The position numbers and the translations under genes were made by a program. Below, one piece after another: positions 52,598 through 61,075 of a DNA stretch of 64,000 bases. The stretch is from Ancylomarina sp963977525 (GTDB lineage Bacteria > Bacteroidota > Bacteroidia > Bacteroidales > Marinifilaceae). The stretch covers positions 6,424 to 70,423 of the forward strand of contig CAXBPC010000021.1 of NCBI GenBank assembly GCA_963977525.1, in the 5' to 3' direction. The notes beneath the pieces were generated by a model, which saw nothing but the letters and a program-made list of their open reading frames with translations, did no database searches and had not been told where the DNA came from. Each line of letters opens with the position of its first letter. Positions within the stretch are counted from its first letter, which is position 1.

Positions 52598-53884
52598 ATG
52601 TCTGATCTAAAAAAAGGAATCCAAAATCATTTACGAGAATTGCAGTTAGAAATTGATGACATTTTTGCCAAAGGTCGGGATGCTGTAGTTTCGGAAGTTA
52701 ACGTTGGGCAAATATATGGTGGCATGCGTGGATTGGTTGCATTGGCTTGTAACACATCCTATGTCGATCCTTATTCGGGACTTTATATTGGCGAGTATAC
52801 CACCGATGAATTTTCGAATAAGTTGCCCGAGGAAATATTTTTTCTCCTATCAACTGGGAAATTTCCAGACACGAAAGCGCTCGTTAATTTTCAGAATGAT
52901 TTGAATAAACGTGCCATAATTCCTCAATATGTTTGGGATGTCTTGCGCGGTCTTCCTAAAGATACGCATCCAATGACCATGTTGAGCCTCGGTATTTTAT
53001 CCATGGAAAATGAGTCTGTTTTTAAGAAGGCATATCAAAAGGGTCTGGAAAAACCTGATTATTGGAAATATACTTTGGAGGATGCCTTGAATATACTTGC
53101 AAAGTTACCAGCACTTGCAGGGGGTATCTATCGAATAAGGTTTGGCGATGGGCATTTAATACCACACGATTCCAGTTTAGATTGGTCGGGTAATTTGGCA
53201 CATATGCTTGGTGTTAACGACGATAAGGGCTTTGCAGATTTAATGCGTCTGTATTTGGTTTTGCATTGCGATCATGAAGGTGGGAATGTAAGCGCATTTA
53301 CATCAAGAGTGGTAAACTCAGCTCTTTCCGATTTGTATTATGCCGTATCTGCCGGACTTAACGGCCTGGCCGGTCCATTGCATGGATTAGCTAATCAGGA
53401 ATGTTTACGATTTATTCTAAAAATTCACGACAAATTTGGAGCAGATCCCGATGAGGAAGACTTGAAAGCCTATATTTTAGATATTCTTGATTCAGGGAAT
53501 GTGATACCGGGTTACGGGCATGCGGTATTGCGCGTTACCGACCCTCGATTCTCTGCTTTTATGAATTTTGGTGAGATCAATTGCGCAGGTAACCCTTGTT
53601 TTAAAATTGCAAAGAAACTCTTCTCAATAGTTCCCGTTATTTTAATGCATTATAAGAAAGGTAAAGTAGCAAATCCTTGGCCCAACGTAGATGCCATGTC
53701 GGGTTCACTTCTGCATCATTACGGGGTGAATGAGTTCGATTTTTATACCGTTCTGTTTGGTGTGTCCAGAGTAATGGGATTTTGTGCTCAGAATATCCTT
53801 GCACAGGGATTAGGACAGCCAATTATAAGACCTAAAAGTGTGACCAATAAATGGGTGATTGAAAGACTTAAGGCGCAAGGCTAA
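52598..53884 (+). CDS. gltA: Citrate synthase
   Basis: 428 residues. The Si-type citrate synthase of the eukaryote-like subgroup. Catalytic blocks: LHCDHEGGNVSAFTSRVV, SAGLNGLAGPLHGLANQE (acetyl-CoA/His), VIPGYGHAVLRVTDPRF (oxaloacetate His/Arg) and WPNVDAMSGSLLHHYGV (Asp). It condenses oxaloacetate and acetyl-CoA at the entry of the TCA cycle. Codon use is somewhat more GC-rich than the neighbours, consistent with a core gene set among accessory DNA. Confidence 0.95.
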   Translation: MSDLKKGIQNHLRELQLEIDDIFAKGRDAVVSEVNVGQIYGGMRGLVALACNTSYVDPYSGLYIGEYTTDEFSNKLPEEIFFLLSTGKFPDTKALVNFQNDLNKRAIIPQYVWDVLRGLPKDTHPMTMLSLGILSMENESVFKKAYQKGLEKPDYWKYTLEDALNILAKLPALAGGIYRIRFGDGHLIPHDSSLDWSGNLAHMLGVNDDKGFADLMRLYLVLHCDHEGGNVSAFTSRVVNSALSDLYYAVSAGLNGLAGPLHGLANQECLRFILKIHDKFGADPDEEDLKAYILDILDSGNVIPGYGHAVLRVTDPRFSAFMNFGEINCAGNPCFKIAKKLFSIVPVILMHYKKGKVANPWPNVDAMSGSLLHHYGVNEFDFYTVLFGVSRVMGFCAQNILAQGLGQPIIRPKSVTNKWVIERLKAQG

Positions 53885-53975
53885 GAGAATTTTACCAGAT
53901 CAGGATTTAATGTATCTCGATCTGGGCACTTTTATCATGAGATTGCCAAGCCCTCTTCCTCGCACTAGTGGGGGG

Positions 53976-54066
53976 TGAGGGTCTCACTCTTTTTGTGAGG
54001 CTCTCAATAAATAGTAATATTAGTCATAACCTGACATTTACGGCTTGGCTATAGTCAGAGCATGAC
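53976..54066 (-). repeat. Dispersed ~94-bp repeat, copy 2
   Basis: The reverse complement matches 2537-2630 (CATGCTCTGACTATA..CAAGC..TGTCAGG.TATGACTA..ATTGAGAGCC.CACAAAAA..TGAGACCCTCA). No gene is seen in the 53885-54267 gap. Confidence 0.7.
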
Positions 54067-54141
54067 GCTTAATAAACTGCGTCGAATTTCGCTTTTGAAT
54101 TAAAACGGCACTGTAAGTCATAAGATTCTGATGATACAAAG

Positions 54142-54173
54142 AAAGGCTGCCAATCGGGGAGTGGCAGCCTTTT
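54142..54173. terminator. Conserved-family hairpin terminator, copy 9
   Basis: AAAGGCTGCC-AATCGGGGAGT-GGCAGCCTTTTATT, preceded by GATGATACAAAG as in other copies. Confidence 0.85.
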
Positions 54174-54218
54174 ATTACTTGGGCAATTATAATATTTGCC
54201 TTATCTACCGACCAAAGG

Positions 54219-54252
54219 GAAGTCCCCCGCTAGCGCTACCGGGGGGGCTTTT
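54219..54252. terminator. GC-rich terminator hairpin
   Basis: AAGTCCCCC-GCTAGCGCTACC-GGGGGGGCTTTT near the 3' end of the NTF2-like gene. The stem is strong, with a short T run. Confidence 0.6.
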
Positions 54253-54267
54253 GTTGGGGGAGTTGTT

Positions 54268-54729
54268 TTATTTATCATTTTTAGGCAAGATTGTCCAAAA
54301 GACATTTATTATTTTCCATTCATTATTATATTTCCCCATATGTAAATAATCTATGAAATTATATTGATTTGTTGATACTTTCACAGTAGCAGCATTTCCA
54401 ACAATGTCATATATTTCAACAACTGATTCTATTGGTTCTTCTGGATTTGCAGCATGTCTGTTGGTGTTATTTTCTGCTCTCATAATCATATATGATGCAC
54501 TTAGGTTTCGAATATACTCAGTCCCATTTTTTGATTTCTGAATATTTCTTTTAACCAATTCAGGATGCAATGCTTTTTCCATTCTTTTCCCATCCTTATA
54601 GAAATATCCTTCAATATAATCTAATGCTGTTTTTTTTATAGCAATTGAATCTTCAGTTGATTGGGCCGAAAGACCTAAGGTAAACATCAGAATGACAGCA
54701 AATAATAAACTTGATTTTAATAATCTCAT
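54268..54729 (-). CDS. Secreted NTF2-like (putative lumazine-binding) protein
   Basis: 153 residues with a signal peptide (MRLLKSSLLFAVILMFTLGLSAQ). NTF2-like cone: IKKTALDYIEGYFYKDGKRMEKALHPELVKRNIQ at the start and AATVKVSTNQYNFIDYLHMGKYNNEWKIINVFWTI at the end match the PF12893 putative lumazine-binding family. Ligand unknown. It is 15 bp after the next gene, which is also NTF2-like, so the two form an operon. Confidence 0.88.
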   Translation of the reverse strand: MRLLKSSLLFAVILMFTLGLSAQSTEDSIAIKKTALDYIEGYFYKDGKRMEKALHPELVKRNIQKSKNGTEYIRNLSASYMIMRAENNTNRHAANPEEPIESVVEIYDIVGNAATVKVSTNQYNFIDYLHMGKYNNEWKIINVFWTILPKNDK

Positions 54730-54744
54730 AATTTAAGTTTTTAA

Positions 54745-55230
54745 TTATTCAATAATTTTAAGAGGTGCAGGGTACGAGAAACAAACCTGTTTAAATTGGA
54801 CTTTCCCATTCGTTTTTATTAATGAGCCTACAAATCTGATTTCATAAGTCTTATTATCTCTCCAAGGGCCGCTCGACCCAACAACCGCAAACCATGCCAC
54901 GTTTTGTTTAAGCCTAATAACAATTTTATCTAGTGGTATTCTAAAGTCAAACCATAATTTCCAATCTAATAACACGAGTTTCTTCATTTCGTCAATTCCA
55001 GTTATGAATTCCTTTGGTCCAGTACCGATGCAGACAACATCTTCAGAGAATAATTTCATGAAATCATCAATTATTAAACTATCTCTCTCAATATATCCTC
55101 CCTGAAACTCCTCAAACACCTCCAAAACTTCTTCTTTGGTAAGTTTTTCAATATCATTTTTTTGAGCAAAGGAAGAGCTAGCAACACTTAACAAAATTGT
55201 AAGAAAAGAGCTTGTGATAAATATTTTCAT
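54745..55230 (-). CDS. Secreted SnoaL/NTF2-like protein
   Basis: 161 residues with a signal peptide (MKIFITSSFLTILLSVASSSFAQ). The mature part fits an NTF2 fold of the SnoaL type (EVLEVFEEFQGGYIERDSLIIDDFMKLFSEDVVCIGTGPKEFITGIDEMKKLVLLDW). No catalytic Asp-His pair can be assigned. It is upstream of the other NTF2-like gene and cotranscribed. Confidence 0.85.
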   Translation of the reverse strand: MKIFITSSFLTILLSVASSSFAQKNDIEKLTKEEVLEVFEEFQGGYIERDSLIIDDFMKLFSEDVVCIGTGPKEFITGIDEMKKLVLLDWKLWFDFRIPLDKIVIRLKQNVAWFAVVGSSGPWRDNKTYEIRFVGSLIKTNGKVQFKQVCFSYPAPLKIIE

Positions 55231-55290
55231 ATTTTATGGTTTAATATTATTGTCTATTAGTTTCATGTGCTTATTAGTAATATGCCTTGT

Positions 55291-55322
55291 AAAGGCTGCC
55301 AATCGGGGAGAGGCAGCCTTTA
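55291..55322. terminator. Conserved-family hairpin terminator, copy 10
   Basis: AAAGGCTGCC-AATCGGGGAGA-GGCAGCCTTTA, between the defence module and the NTF2-like genes. It is preceded by TTAGTAATATGCCTTG. Confidence 0.85.
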
Positions 55323-55387
55323 AACTATTGGAATTTAATATTATTACTTACCATATGATATAATCGCCTAGTAAAATGGAACACTTG

Positions 55388-55663
55388 TTATTCAATAAAT
55401 TCAATTGTTTCATTTTTTACTACATCATATTCTTTCTTATAAGCAGAAAGAAAAGCTCTTTCGTTTTTCGTATTTATTTCAATTAATTTCGCAGAAGAAT
55501 TAAAGTGATCTGTATTATAATCAACAGCTGTTTTCTTATTCTCTTGTGATTCTGCAACAGAAAATATTACTTGAGTATCCTTTGGTTTATGCTTATAGAT
55601 GAAATCTAGTATCAATTTTCGATTACTTTCATCAACATCTTCTTTAAAAATTGCATCCATCAC
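55388..55663 (-). CDS. Detached C-terminal part of the SMC-like ATPase (Walker B)
   Basis: 91 residues in a different frame from the gene before it. MMDAIFKEDVDESNRKLILDFIYKHKPKDTQVIFSVAESQ is the C-terminal lobe of a RecF/SMC-type ATPase: the missing residues upstream in this frame read RLPFV, giving LPFVMDAIFKEDVD as Walker B and D-loop. It is read as part of the 483-residue gene when the (TATG)n tract has 3 or 6 copies. It is unlikely to be a separate protein. Confidence 0.8.
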   Translation of the reverse strand: MMDAIFKEDVDESNRKLILDFIYKHKPKDTQVIFSVAESQENKKTAVDYNTDHFNSSAKLIEINTKNERAFLSAYKKEYDVVKNETIEFIE

Positions 55664-57111
55664 GAATGGTAATCTATGTATGTATGTATGTATGCGGTAT
55701 CTTTAATTAAATCATTAAAAGCAAAATAGTATGCAAGCAGAGTTTTTAATAATTCAACTCCCTGTTGAGGAAACAATTTCATTCTATATAATGAATAATC
55801 TTCTTTAAAATCCTTTACTTCCAACTCAGTTAGATTTTTCTTAAACTTGCTGTAGAAACTCTGATCCTTAATTTTTCTTTCCTTGGATATTTGTTCATCA
55901 GTCTTGAATTTTGCTAAATCCTTTTCAATGCGATTGAGTTCTGATTCTATTAATCCTATTTCTGATATAATCTTATTTGAAAGATGAACATTAGCTTTGT
56001 TATCTAACCAACTATTATAACTTAAGCCATCTATTTTATAATTTTTTAGAATAGAGAATTTAATAGAAATTTCTTTTCTAGATAATTCTATATTATTCTT
56101 CAATGAATTTATTTTGCTATTTATCGAAATAATATCTCCTTTTATTTTGTCTAGTTGACTTTTAGTGTCATCTATATCTTGAAAATACTCATAAACTTTT
56201 TCAATAGTAGATGGTAAGACTTGATTACAAGTCGGACACTGTCCTTCTAAAGGTTTCTGTTTCTTTATACTTCTATTAACAGCTAAAAGTATCTTTCTTC
56301 TTTCCTCTAAGAATTTGATTTCATTGCTTTTAGTAAGATATTCCTTTTCAAATGCAATAAGTTCACTTTTTTTGTTTTTGTATTCTTCTATATATTCAGC
56401 AGATTTAATTACGAAAGCTTCATCCTTTAATTTAGACAGTTGAAGTTCATCTTTCTCTTTTTCAATTTCCAATAAAAATATTTTCTCCTTTTCACGCTTC
56501 TTTTTTTCATCTTCTAATCTTTGCTTTTCTTCTCTATCATAGTCATTATCGATTCCTAAATAATAATCATAGTAATCATATTTAAAGTTTTTAAAATAAT
56601 CTAACCCTCTAAATGATTTTAAAGCAAGTACCCAACCATAATCTTGAGCTACATAATAAGGAAGAAAGATAGATTCAATTGAGCCAAGCTTATATTCACC
56701 TTTACTTTCTAAATATAAATTGAAACCAAACAATTCTGAGTAATATTTCTTAAGTTTTTTATGCTCCTCGGAATTGTTTCCGTTAATGCCATAAAACTTT
56801 TTTATTGGTTGATCTTGTCGCTTAATAAATAAACAATCTGTATCTCTAATTATAATAATGTTTTCTTTAGATGAAGGTTTTGAAATTTGAAAATCTAATC
56901 TAAATATTACATTTTCAGAAAGCACTTCACTAAGTTTGTGCTTCTCATCATTAATTCCAAATGTGTAATTAATAGCTTGTAATAAGGTACTCTTACCTGA
57001 CGTGTTTTTTCCATAAACCAGATTTACACCGTTACTAAATTCAGTGTGAAATGATTTATTTTGTTCTTCAGAATACGCAAAAAAACGCTTGTAATTTATA
57101 TATGTTCTCAT
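55660..57111 (-). CDS. SMC/RecF-like ATPase of a Lamassu-like defence module (frame-off)
   Basis: 483 residues as it stands. Walker A is GKNTSGKSTLLQAINYTFG (34-52). Two long coiled coils flank a Rad50-type zinc hook C292-P-T-C295 (LEGQCPTCNQVLPS). The frame then enters (CATA)5 near residue 470 and ends DTAYIHTYIDYHS-stop, losing Walker B. With three or six repeats it would continue into the 91-residue part, giving about 575 residues, normal for short LmuB-like or ABC-3C ATPases. It overlaps the nuclease gene stop by 4 bp, so the two are translated together. Confidence 0.82.
   Translation of the reverse strand: MRTYINYKRFFAYSEEQNKSFHTEFSNGVNLVYGKNTSGKSTLLQAINYTFGINDEKHKLSEVLSENVIFRLDFQISKPSSKENIIIIRDTDCLFIKRQDQPIKKFYGINGNNSEEHKKLKKYYSELFGFNLYLESKGEYKLGSIESIFLPYYVAQDYGWVLALKSFRGLDYFKNFKYDYYDYYLGIDNDYDREEKQRLEDEKKKREKEKIFLLEIEKEKDELQLSKLKDEAFVIKSAEYIEEYKNKKSELIAFEKEYLTKSNEIKFLEERRKILLAVNRSIKKQKPLEGQCPTCNQVLPSTIEKVYEYFQDIDDTKSQLDKIKGDIISINSKINSLKNNIELSRKEISIKFSILKNYKIDGLSYNSWLDNKANVHLSNKIISEIGLIESELNRIEKDLAKFKTDEQISKERKIKDQSFYSKFKKNLTELEVKDFKEDYSLYRMKLFPQQGVELLKTLLAYYFAFNDLIKDTAYIHTYIDYHS
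55675..55694. repeat. (TATG)5 tetranucleotide tract in ATPase gene
   Basis: Five perfect TATG units (CATA on the coding strand). Five leaves the ATPase frame closed 5 codons later. Three or six restore the frame through RLPFVMDAIFKEDVD. Four gives an immediate TAG. A slippage-prone tract of this kind is the classical basis of phase variation. Confidence 0.9.
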
Positions 57112-58196
57112 TTTTGTTCTTGCCCTTTAAATGTAACTTCAAAAATTGCTGCAAAAAAAATTGCTTTCAATTCTATTTCCCCGAAAGATGAAGTAGATAT
57201 TTTCATGAATAAGTGGATCATTTCAGCTGCATTATCTTCTTCAGTGAAGGTTTCGCACTTACTAATGTTTGCTTTTGCGAATTCCAAAATTTCTCTATGT
57301 TCAGCTGCTTTATAGCTTTTAAAAAAGTCGAAAGATGATTCAAATGCAAATTTAAATTCATCTCTTTCCGATGGTTTTATCTTTAATGCTATTGATACTT
57401 CTCGTGCTTGATTATGCCAATAATCAAAACATTTTGATTTACCTGTTAGAATATTAAATGTTCTTTCAATTTGCTTAGAATCTACTCTTTTACTGGTATC
57501 TAACAATTTTGCTTCATTACCCTTGTTATATTTTTCTTCAATTTCTCTAAATAGTTCAATAAGAGCTTTAACTGCTGCTCTTTTGTTATATATTCTATCT
57601 CCGAAAACTTTATCAATTTGGCCTACTAATTCATTTTCTTGCTTCTCAACTGTTCTATTCAAGTCAACCCAAATAAAATTAAGCTTCCCTAAATCATTCT
57701 CTAAACTGTTATCATTTATACCATTGGTGATTTTATCTTGAATCTTATCTGGTAATGCATTATAACTAACAATTTCATTATCTTCTTTAATACTTACTGA
57801 TTCAACTACCTTTTGCTTTTCCTTAACTATTAAGTCTATTGTTTGATTAGTAGAAAAATAAAGTATATGCTTATTGTTCTTCGCTCTTTTATAGGGGTCA
57901 GATAAAAGAGTCTTACCTGTTTTTAGGAGCTTTTTTAATATTTGATACAAAGTATCATCTAATTTCCATGCGTTCGGTGATTTTTTCTTTGATTGATATG
58001 CTTCAATTACCTCAGCTTCATTTTGTTCATTAAGAAAACAAAATAGAAAATCTTCATGATGCTCTAAACAAATAAAATAGTCTTTGTCTTTGAACTTATT
58101 TACATAGTTTTCTAATAAAAGATATAAGGCTGTATTTCTTTGCAGTGCAAATCCTGTCTGAGCTCCTACTCCTGCATTAACTGTACTATCTACCAT
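57108..58196 (-). CDS. DUF4297 (Cap4-type) nuclease of a Lamassu-like module
   Basis: 362 residues. The N-terminal ~90 residues carry the DUF4297 signature GAQTGFALQRNTALYLLLENY, E45/D49 in CLEHHEDFLFCF and the EAYQSKKK motif with Q68-x-K70, a PD-(D/E)XK-type dsDNA nuclease centre. The rest is helical, with no recognised sensor domain, and the end overlaps the ATPase gene start. In Lamassu the nuclease (LmuA) is held inactive by the SMC protein (LmuB) and released when foreign DNA ends are sensed; that model is applied here by analogy. No third gene (LmuC) is visible. Confidence 0.75.
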   Translation of the reverse strand: MVDSTVNAGVGAQTGFALQRNTALYLLLENYVNKFKDKDYFICLEHHEDFLFCFLNEQNEAEVIEAYQSKKKSPNAWKLDDTLYQILKKLLKTGKTLLSDPYKRAKNNKHILYFSTNQTIDLIVKEKQKVVESVSIKEDNEIVSYNALPDKIQDKITNGINDNSLENDLGKLNFIWVDLNRTVEKQENELVGQIDKVFGDRIYNKRAAVKALIELFREIEEKYNKGNEAKLLDTSKRVDSKQIERTFNILTGKSKCFDYWHNQAREVSIALKIKPSERDEFKFAFESSFDFFKSYKAAEHREILEFAKANISKCETFTEEDNAAEMIHLFMKISTSSFGEIELKAIFFAAIFEVTFKGQEQK

Positions 58197-58280
58197 CTAT
58201 TAATTCATTTACTACTGTTTCTTCTTAGAATGATTCATAAGATCAATGTCATTTCTCTTATATCTTTCTAAAAGGTGATA

Positions 58281-58305
58281 TTATCCCTCTATATTGGAGG
58301 GGTAA
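58281..58305 (-). promoter_or_regulatory. Palindrome TTATCCCTC-N7-GAGGGGTAA before the defence module
   Basis: 9-bp arms with one mismatch, 85-109 bp upstream of the nuclease start. A candidate operator; no regulator gene is adjacent. Confidence 0.4.
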
Positions 58306-58347
58306 CATCTACTTTTCTTTAAACCAATTCTATCAATAGATGTTGGT

Positions 58348-58740
58348 TTATTTTTTCCGAATCCGAAAGTAAGAATAATCCTCCTCAAATAAGCCCTTTC
58401 ACAACACCAATTATGATATGCATTTGCAAAACCTACACTTTAGGGTAGGTGGTGTTCTATATAAAGAGTTTATGGTCTTGTATTGTTTTATGGGGCTCTA
58501 CCTATTCATTTATGTGGTGTTCAGATTATCAATTTGTTCGCTCATTTGCTCTGTGTTGCCTATATATTGCGATGTTAAGCTTGTGTGTTGCCAGTTATGA
58601 TAGCCGTAATTGCTTTGTGTTCTCTGGTGTTGCTTTTCTGTTTTAACGTATTGTTAATTGTTATCGCTCATTTGCCTTTTAGTGTTAGTCAGTTGCTTTG
58701 GGTGCTTGCTCTGTTGGCAATTTAGTGCGGCGGAAGATTG
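58348..58740 (+). repeat. Long non-coding element, copy B
   Basis: Paralogue of 51803-52193 with the same order of blocks and near-equal length. Contains CTACACTTTAGGGTAG at 58433-58448. It ends where the 21-bp minisatellite starts. The rest of 58197-59205 has no gene. Confidence 0.7.
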
Positions 58741-58933
58741 CAACGTGATGGCGGAAGATTGCAACGTGATGGCGGAGGATTGCAACGTGATGGCGGAAGA
58801 CTGCAACGTGATGGCGGAAAATTGCAACGTGATGGCGGAAGACTGCAACGTGATGGCGGAAGACTGTAACGTGATGGCGGAAGATTGTAACGTGATGGCG
58901 GAAGATTGTAACGTGATGGCGGAAGATTGCAAC
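58730..58933. repeat. 21-bp minisatellite, about 9.7 units
   Basis: Tandem GCGGAAGATTGCAACGTGATG units. Observed variants are GAA>GAG, GAT>GAC, TGC>TGT and one GAT>AAT; all but the last fall on every third base. Unit length is a multiple of three, but no reliable start codon or second-copy ORF supports translation. Confidence 0.9.
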
Positions 58934-59205
58934 TGAGTAAAAGGAGAGATTGCTAGCAGTGAGGAATGCTTATTTAGAAAAAACTATATGAGCATCATAA
59001 TAGAAATATGAAATATTTTAATTTGCGATACAGATTTATTGTTTAAGCGGTAGTGTCCACTGGTAGAGGATGAGTTTGGTGTGTGTTATTCTGTGGTCTA
59101 TCATTAAAATAGACATAAAAAAAGATCGAATCTGTTTTGTATTTAATTATAAGTTTTCATAGATTCGTTGTGAGAAAATTAATAATAATCCAAAATGATT
59201 GAAAT

Positions 59206-59904
59206 ATGAACGATTCTAGATTGTACAGTTGCTCCGATGCCATGTTTATAAGCTGGGCGAGCCAAAGCCTTAACCTAATAAGAGAAGAGCAGGAGAGATT
59301 CGCTGCATTCTCTATTTTTTTTACGCCTGAACGCCTACAGGAAATTGTGGTGCTATCCGAAGAGGCCAACACGATTCCATCGGATAAGGTGTATATCGAC
59401 ATTCAGGCTCAGGCTACCGAGAATGTTAATGCTAGCGTAGAAGAATGCGCTAAGTTTTATCAGTCGTGCAAGTTCGATATCGAGAATGCTTTTCCTAATA
59501 AGAAGAATATTTGGAATCAGTTCGGTTTTAACGACTACGAGGCTGCTCGAAAATCGGGTAGAGCCATGTATATGTTCTATTCCGACTTTTTACTTATCGC
59601 CAATATTCATAAAGCAGCGATGGTTGAAGCGGGATGGTCTGATGAGATTTTCACTAAGATTATCGACCTAAAAGATAAGCTGAAGCTGAATATGGATCAG
59701 CAAACTAAGAGTCGTATCGATAGAGGTCGCGCAGCCGACGATCGTATTGTTTGCTTAAACAATATCTACGATAGACTGTCGAAATATATGAAAGCAGCGA
59801 AAATTATTTATGTGAGTAATGAGGAAATGCTTAGATGGTTTAAGTTTCCTGTTGCTCGTAATACAAAAAGTGAGTCGCCAGAGTTAGAGGAAGAGACTGT
59901 TTAG
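59206..59904 (+). CDS. Helical hypothetical protein
   Basis: 232 residues, no signal peptide, almost entirely helical by composition (MNDSRLYSCSDAMFISWASQSLNLIREEQERF; DKVYIDIQAQATENVNASVEECAKFYQSCKFDIENAFPNKKNIWNQFGF). No family recognised. Its size and lack of motifs recall the DUF6261 protein at the window start, and it too lies downstream of a CTACAC-N4-GGGTAG palindrome. It has its own terminator at 59933. Confidence 0.7.
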   Translation: MNDSRLYSCSDAMFISWASQSLNLIREEQERFAAFSIFFTPERLQEIVVLSEEANTIPSDKVYIDIQAQATENVNASVEECAKFYQSCKFDIENAFPNKKNIWNQFGFNDYEAARKSGRAMYMFYSDFLLIANIHKAAMVEAGWSDEIFTKIIDLKDKLKLNMDQQTKSRIDRGRAADDRIVCLNNIYDRLSKYMKAAKIIYVSNEEMLRWFKFPVARNTKSESPELEEETV

Positions 59905-59932
59905 ATTAGGTTAAGTGGTATGTTTTGGGTTG

Positions 59933-59970
59933 AGTCTCCTTATCATTGCGATAGGGGGACTTTCTTTTTT
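59933..59970 (+). terminator. Terminator of the helical hypothetical gene
   Basis: AGTCTCCTTATC-ATTGC-GATAGGGGGACT followed by TTCTTTTTT; 12-bp stem with G-T pairs. Confidence 0.8.
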
Positions 59971-60106
59971 AATTATGAATTTGTAATTATGAGTTATGAA
60001 TTATATAATGAAGCAATTTTTTTTATTTTCCTTTTCGCTCAAGCCGCTGGGCTTCTACTTTTACTCATAAGATAATTTCTTAATAAAGCATTCATGATTT
60101 TCAATG

Positions 60107-60479
60107 CTCCTTAAATGAGAAAAGTAGACTACCCCGAAGGGCTCATGAGCACCCGAAATTATATTTCGCGAATAAAAGAATCAAGTCAGTCTGATCCTTG
60201 TTTTCTCTTTGTAGTGAAAACTGTAGCACGCCTCACGGCAGACTGACAAAGCCCGCCCTAAACAACTAGTAAATTGAAGAATTCTCCCTTTTAGGGGAGA
60301 TCCCGGCAGGGAGAGGGGTGTGTTATTTGTTTTTTGATTGACCACGACGATCACGATAAATGTACTCGTCATTCTGAACTTGTTTCAGTACCGAACTTGA
60401 GAGATCAACGAAGTTAATCTTTACGCTTTGATTCTGAGATCCTGATCCCGACAAGTATCGGGACAGGATGACGTTCAAT
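60107..60479. repeat. 373-bp direct repeat, copy 1
   Basis: Nearly identical to 61752-62124 and of the same length. It contains a GAAGGGCTCATGAGCACCCG start, a TTCTCCCTTTTAGGGGAGAT hairpin, and ends with the CATTCTGAAC double-hairpin. A short 63-codon frame inside is identical in both copies and is not considered a gene. Its last bases ATG supply the first in-frame start of the next gene. Confidence 0.9.
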
Positions 60480-60885
60480 GTTGAATACGGAAATTATTTT
60501 TAATTTAGTGGATATGATTGATCAGCTCCATAACTTTTATTTAAAGCATGAAGAACCCAATAGGTCTTGTCTTCTTGCGTTAAGAGATATTATTCTCAAA
60601 CAGGATGGGCATATATGCGAAACCATAAAGTGGAACTTGCCCTGCTTCTGTTATAAAGCGAAAATGTTCTGCTTTTTGAATGTGGATAAAAAGACAGATC
60701 TCCCCTATATTCTTTTTGTTGAAGGTGGTCGTTTAAATCATCCGAGCTTGGACCAAGGCGATAGAATAAGGATGAAGGTTTTTAAAATTGATCCAAATCT
60801 CGATTTACCTATCGAGACTATCGAATTGCTCTTGAATAATGCTTTAGATTTGTATCGAAATGGAATTATTAAAACGAAAGGGTAA
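60478..60885 (+). CDS. DUF1801 domain protein
   Basis: 135 residues at most. LKHEEPNRSCLLALRDIILKQDGHICETIKWNLPCFCYKAKMFCFLNVDKK is the DUF1801 (YdhG-like, SufE-type fold) pattern. The ATG at 60478 sits inside the end of the 373-bp repeat; the ATG at 60514 (MIDQLHNFYLKHEEPN) gives a start more typical of the family. Function unknown. It lies in the segment bounded by the two direct repeats. Confidence 0.8.
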   Translation: MLNTEIIFNLVDMIDQLHNFYLKHEEPNRSCLLALRDIILKQDGHICETIKWNLPCFCYKAKMFCFLNVDKKTDLPYILFVEGGRLNHPSLDQGDRIRMKVFKIDPNLDLPIETIELLLNNALDLYRNGIIKTKG

Positions 60886-61075
60886 TAAATACGAAGGAAT
60901 GTACTGTTGCGCTGGTCTGTTTTAATTACGAATTACGTGTTACGAATTAGTAATTCTGAGTTATGAATTGCGATTAGGAGCAATTCAGAAGCCTTACTTT
61001 TTCCTTTATGACACGAGTAAGGGCTTCATTGCTTATTTTAATTGTACTTGATCCTAGAAAAGTAAAAAGAGATTT

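Noticed and set aside
58658..58936. Open frames on both strands across the 21-bp array (MAEDCNV repeats; QSSAITL repeats), one with a hydrophobic start
   Set aside because: The plus-strand frame begins only with TTG, the homologous element at 51803 has a stop in the same place, and any 21-bp array without stops gives such frames.
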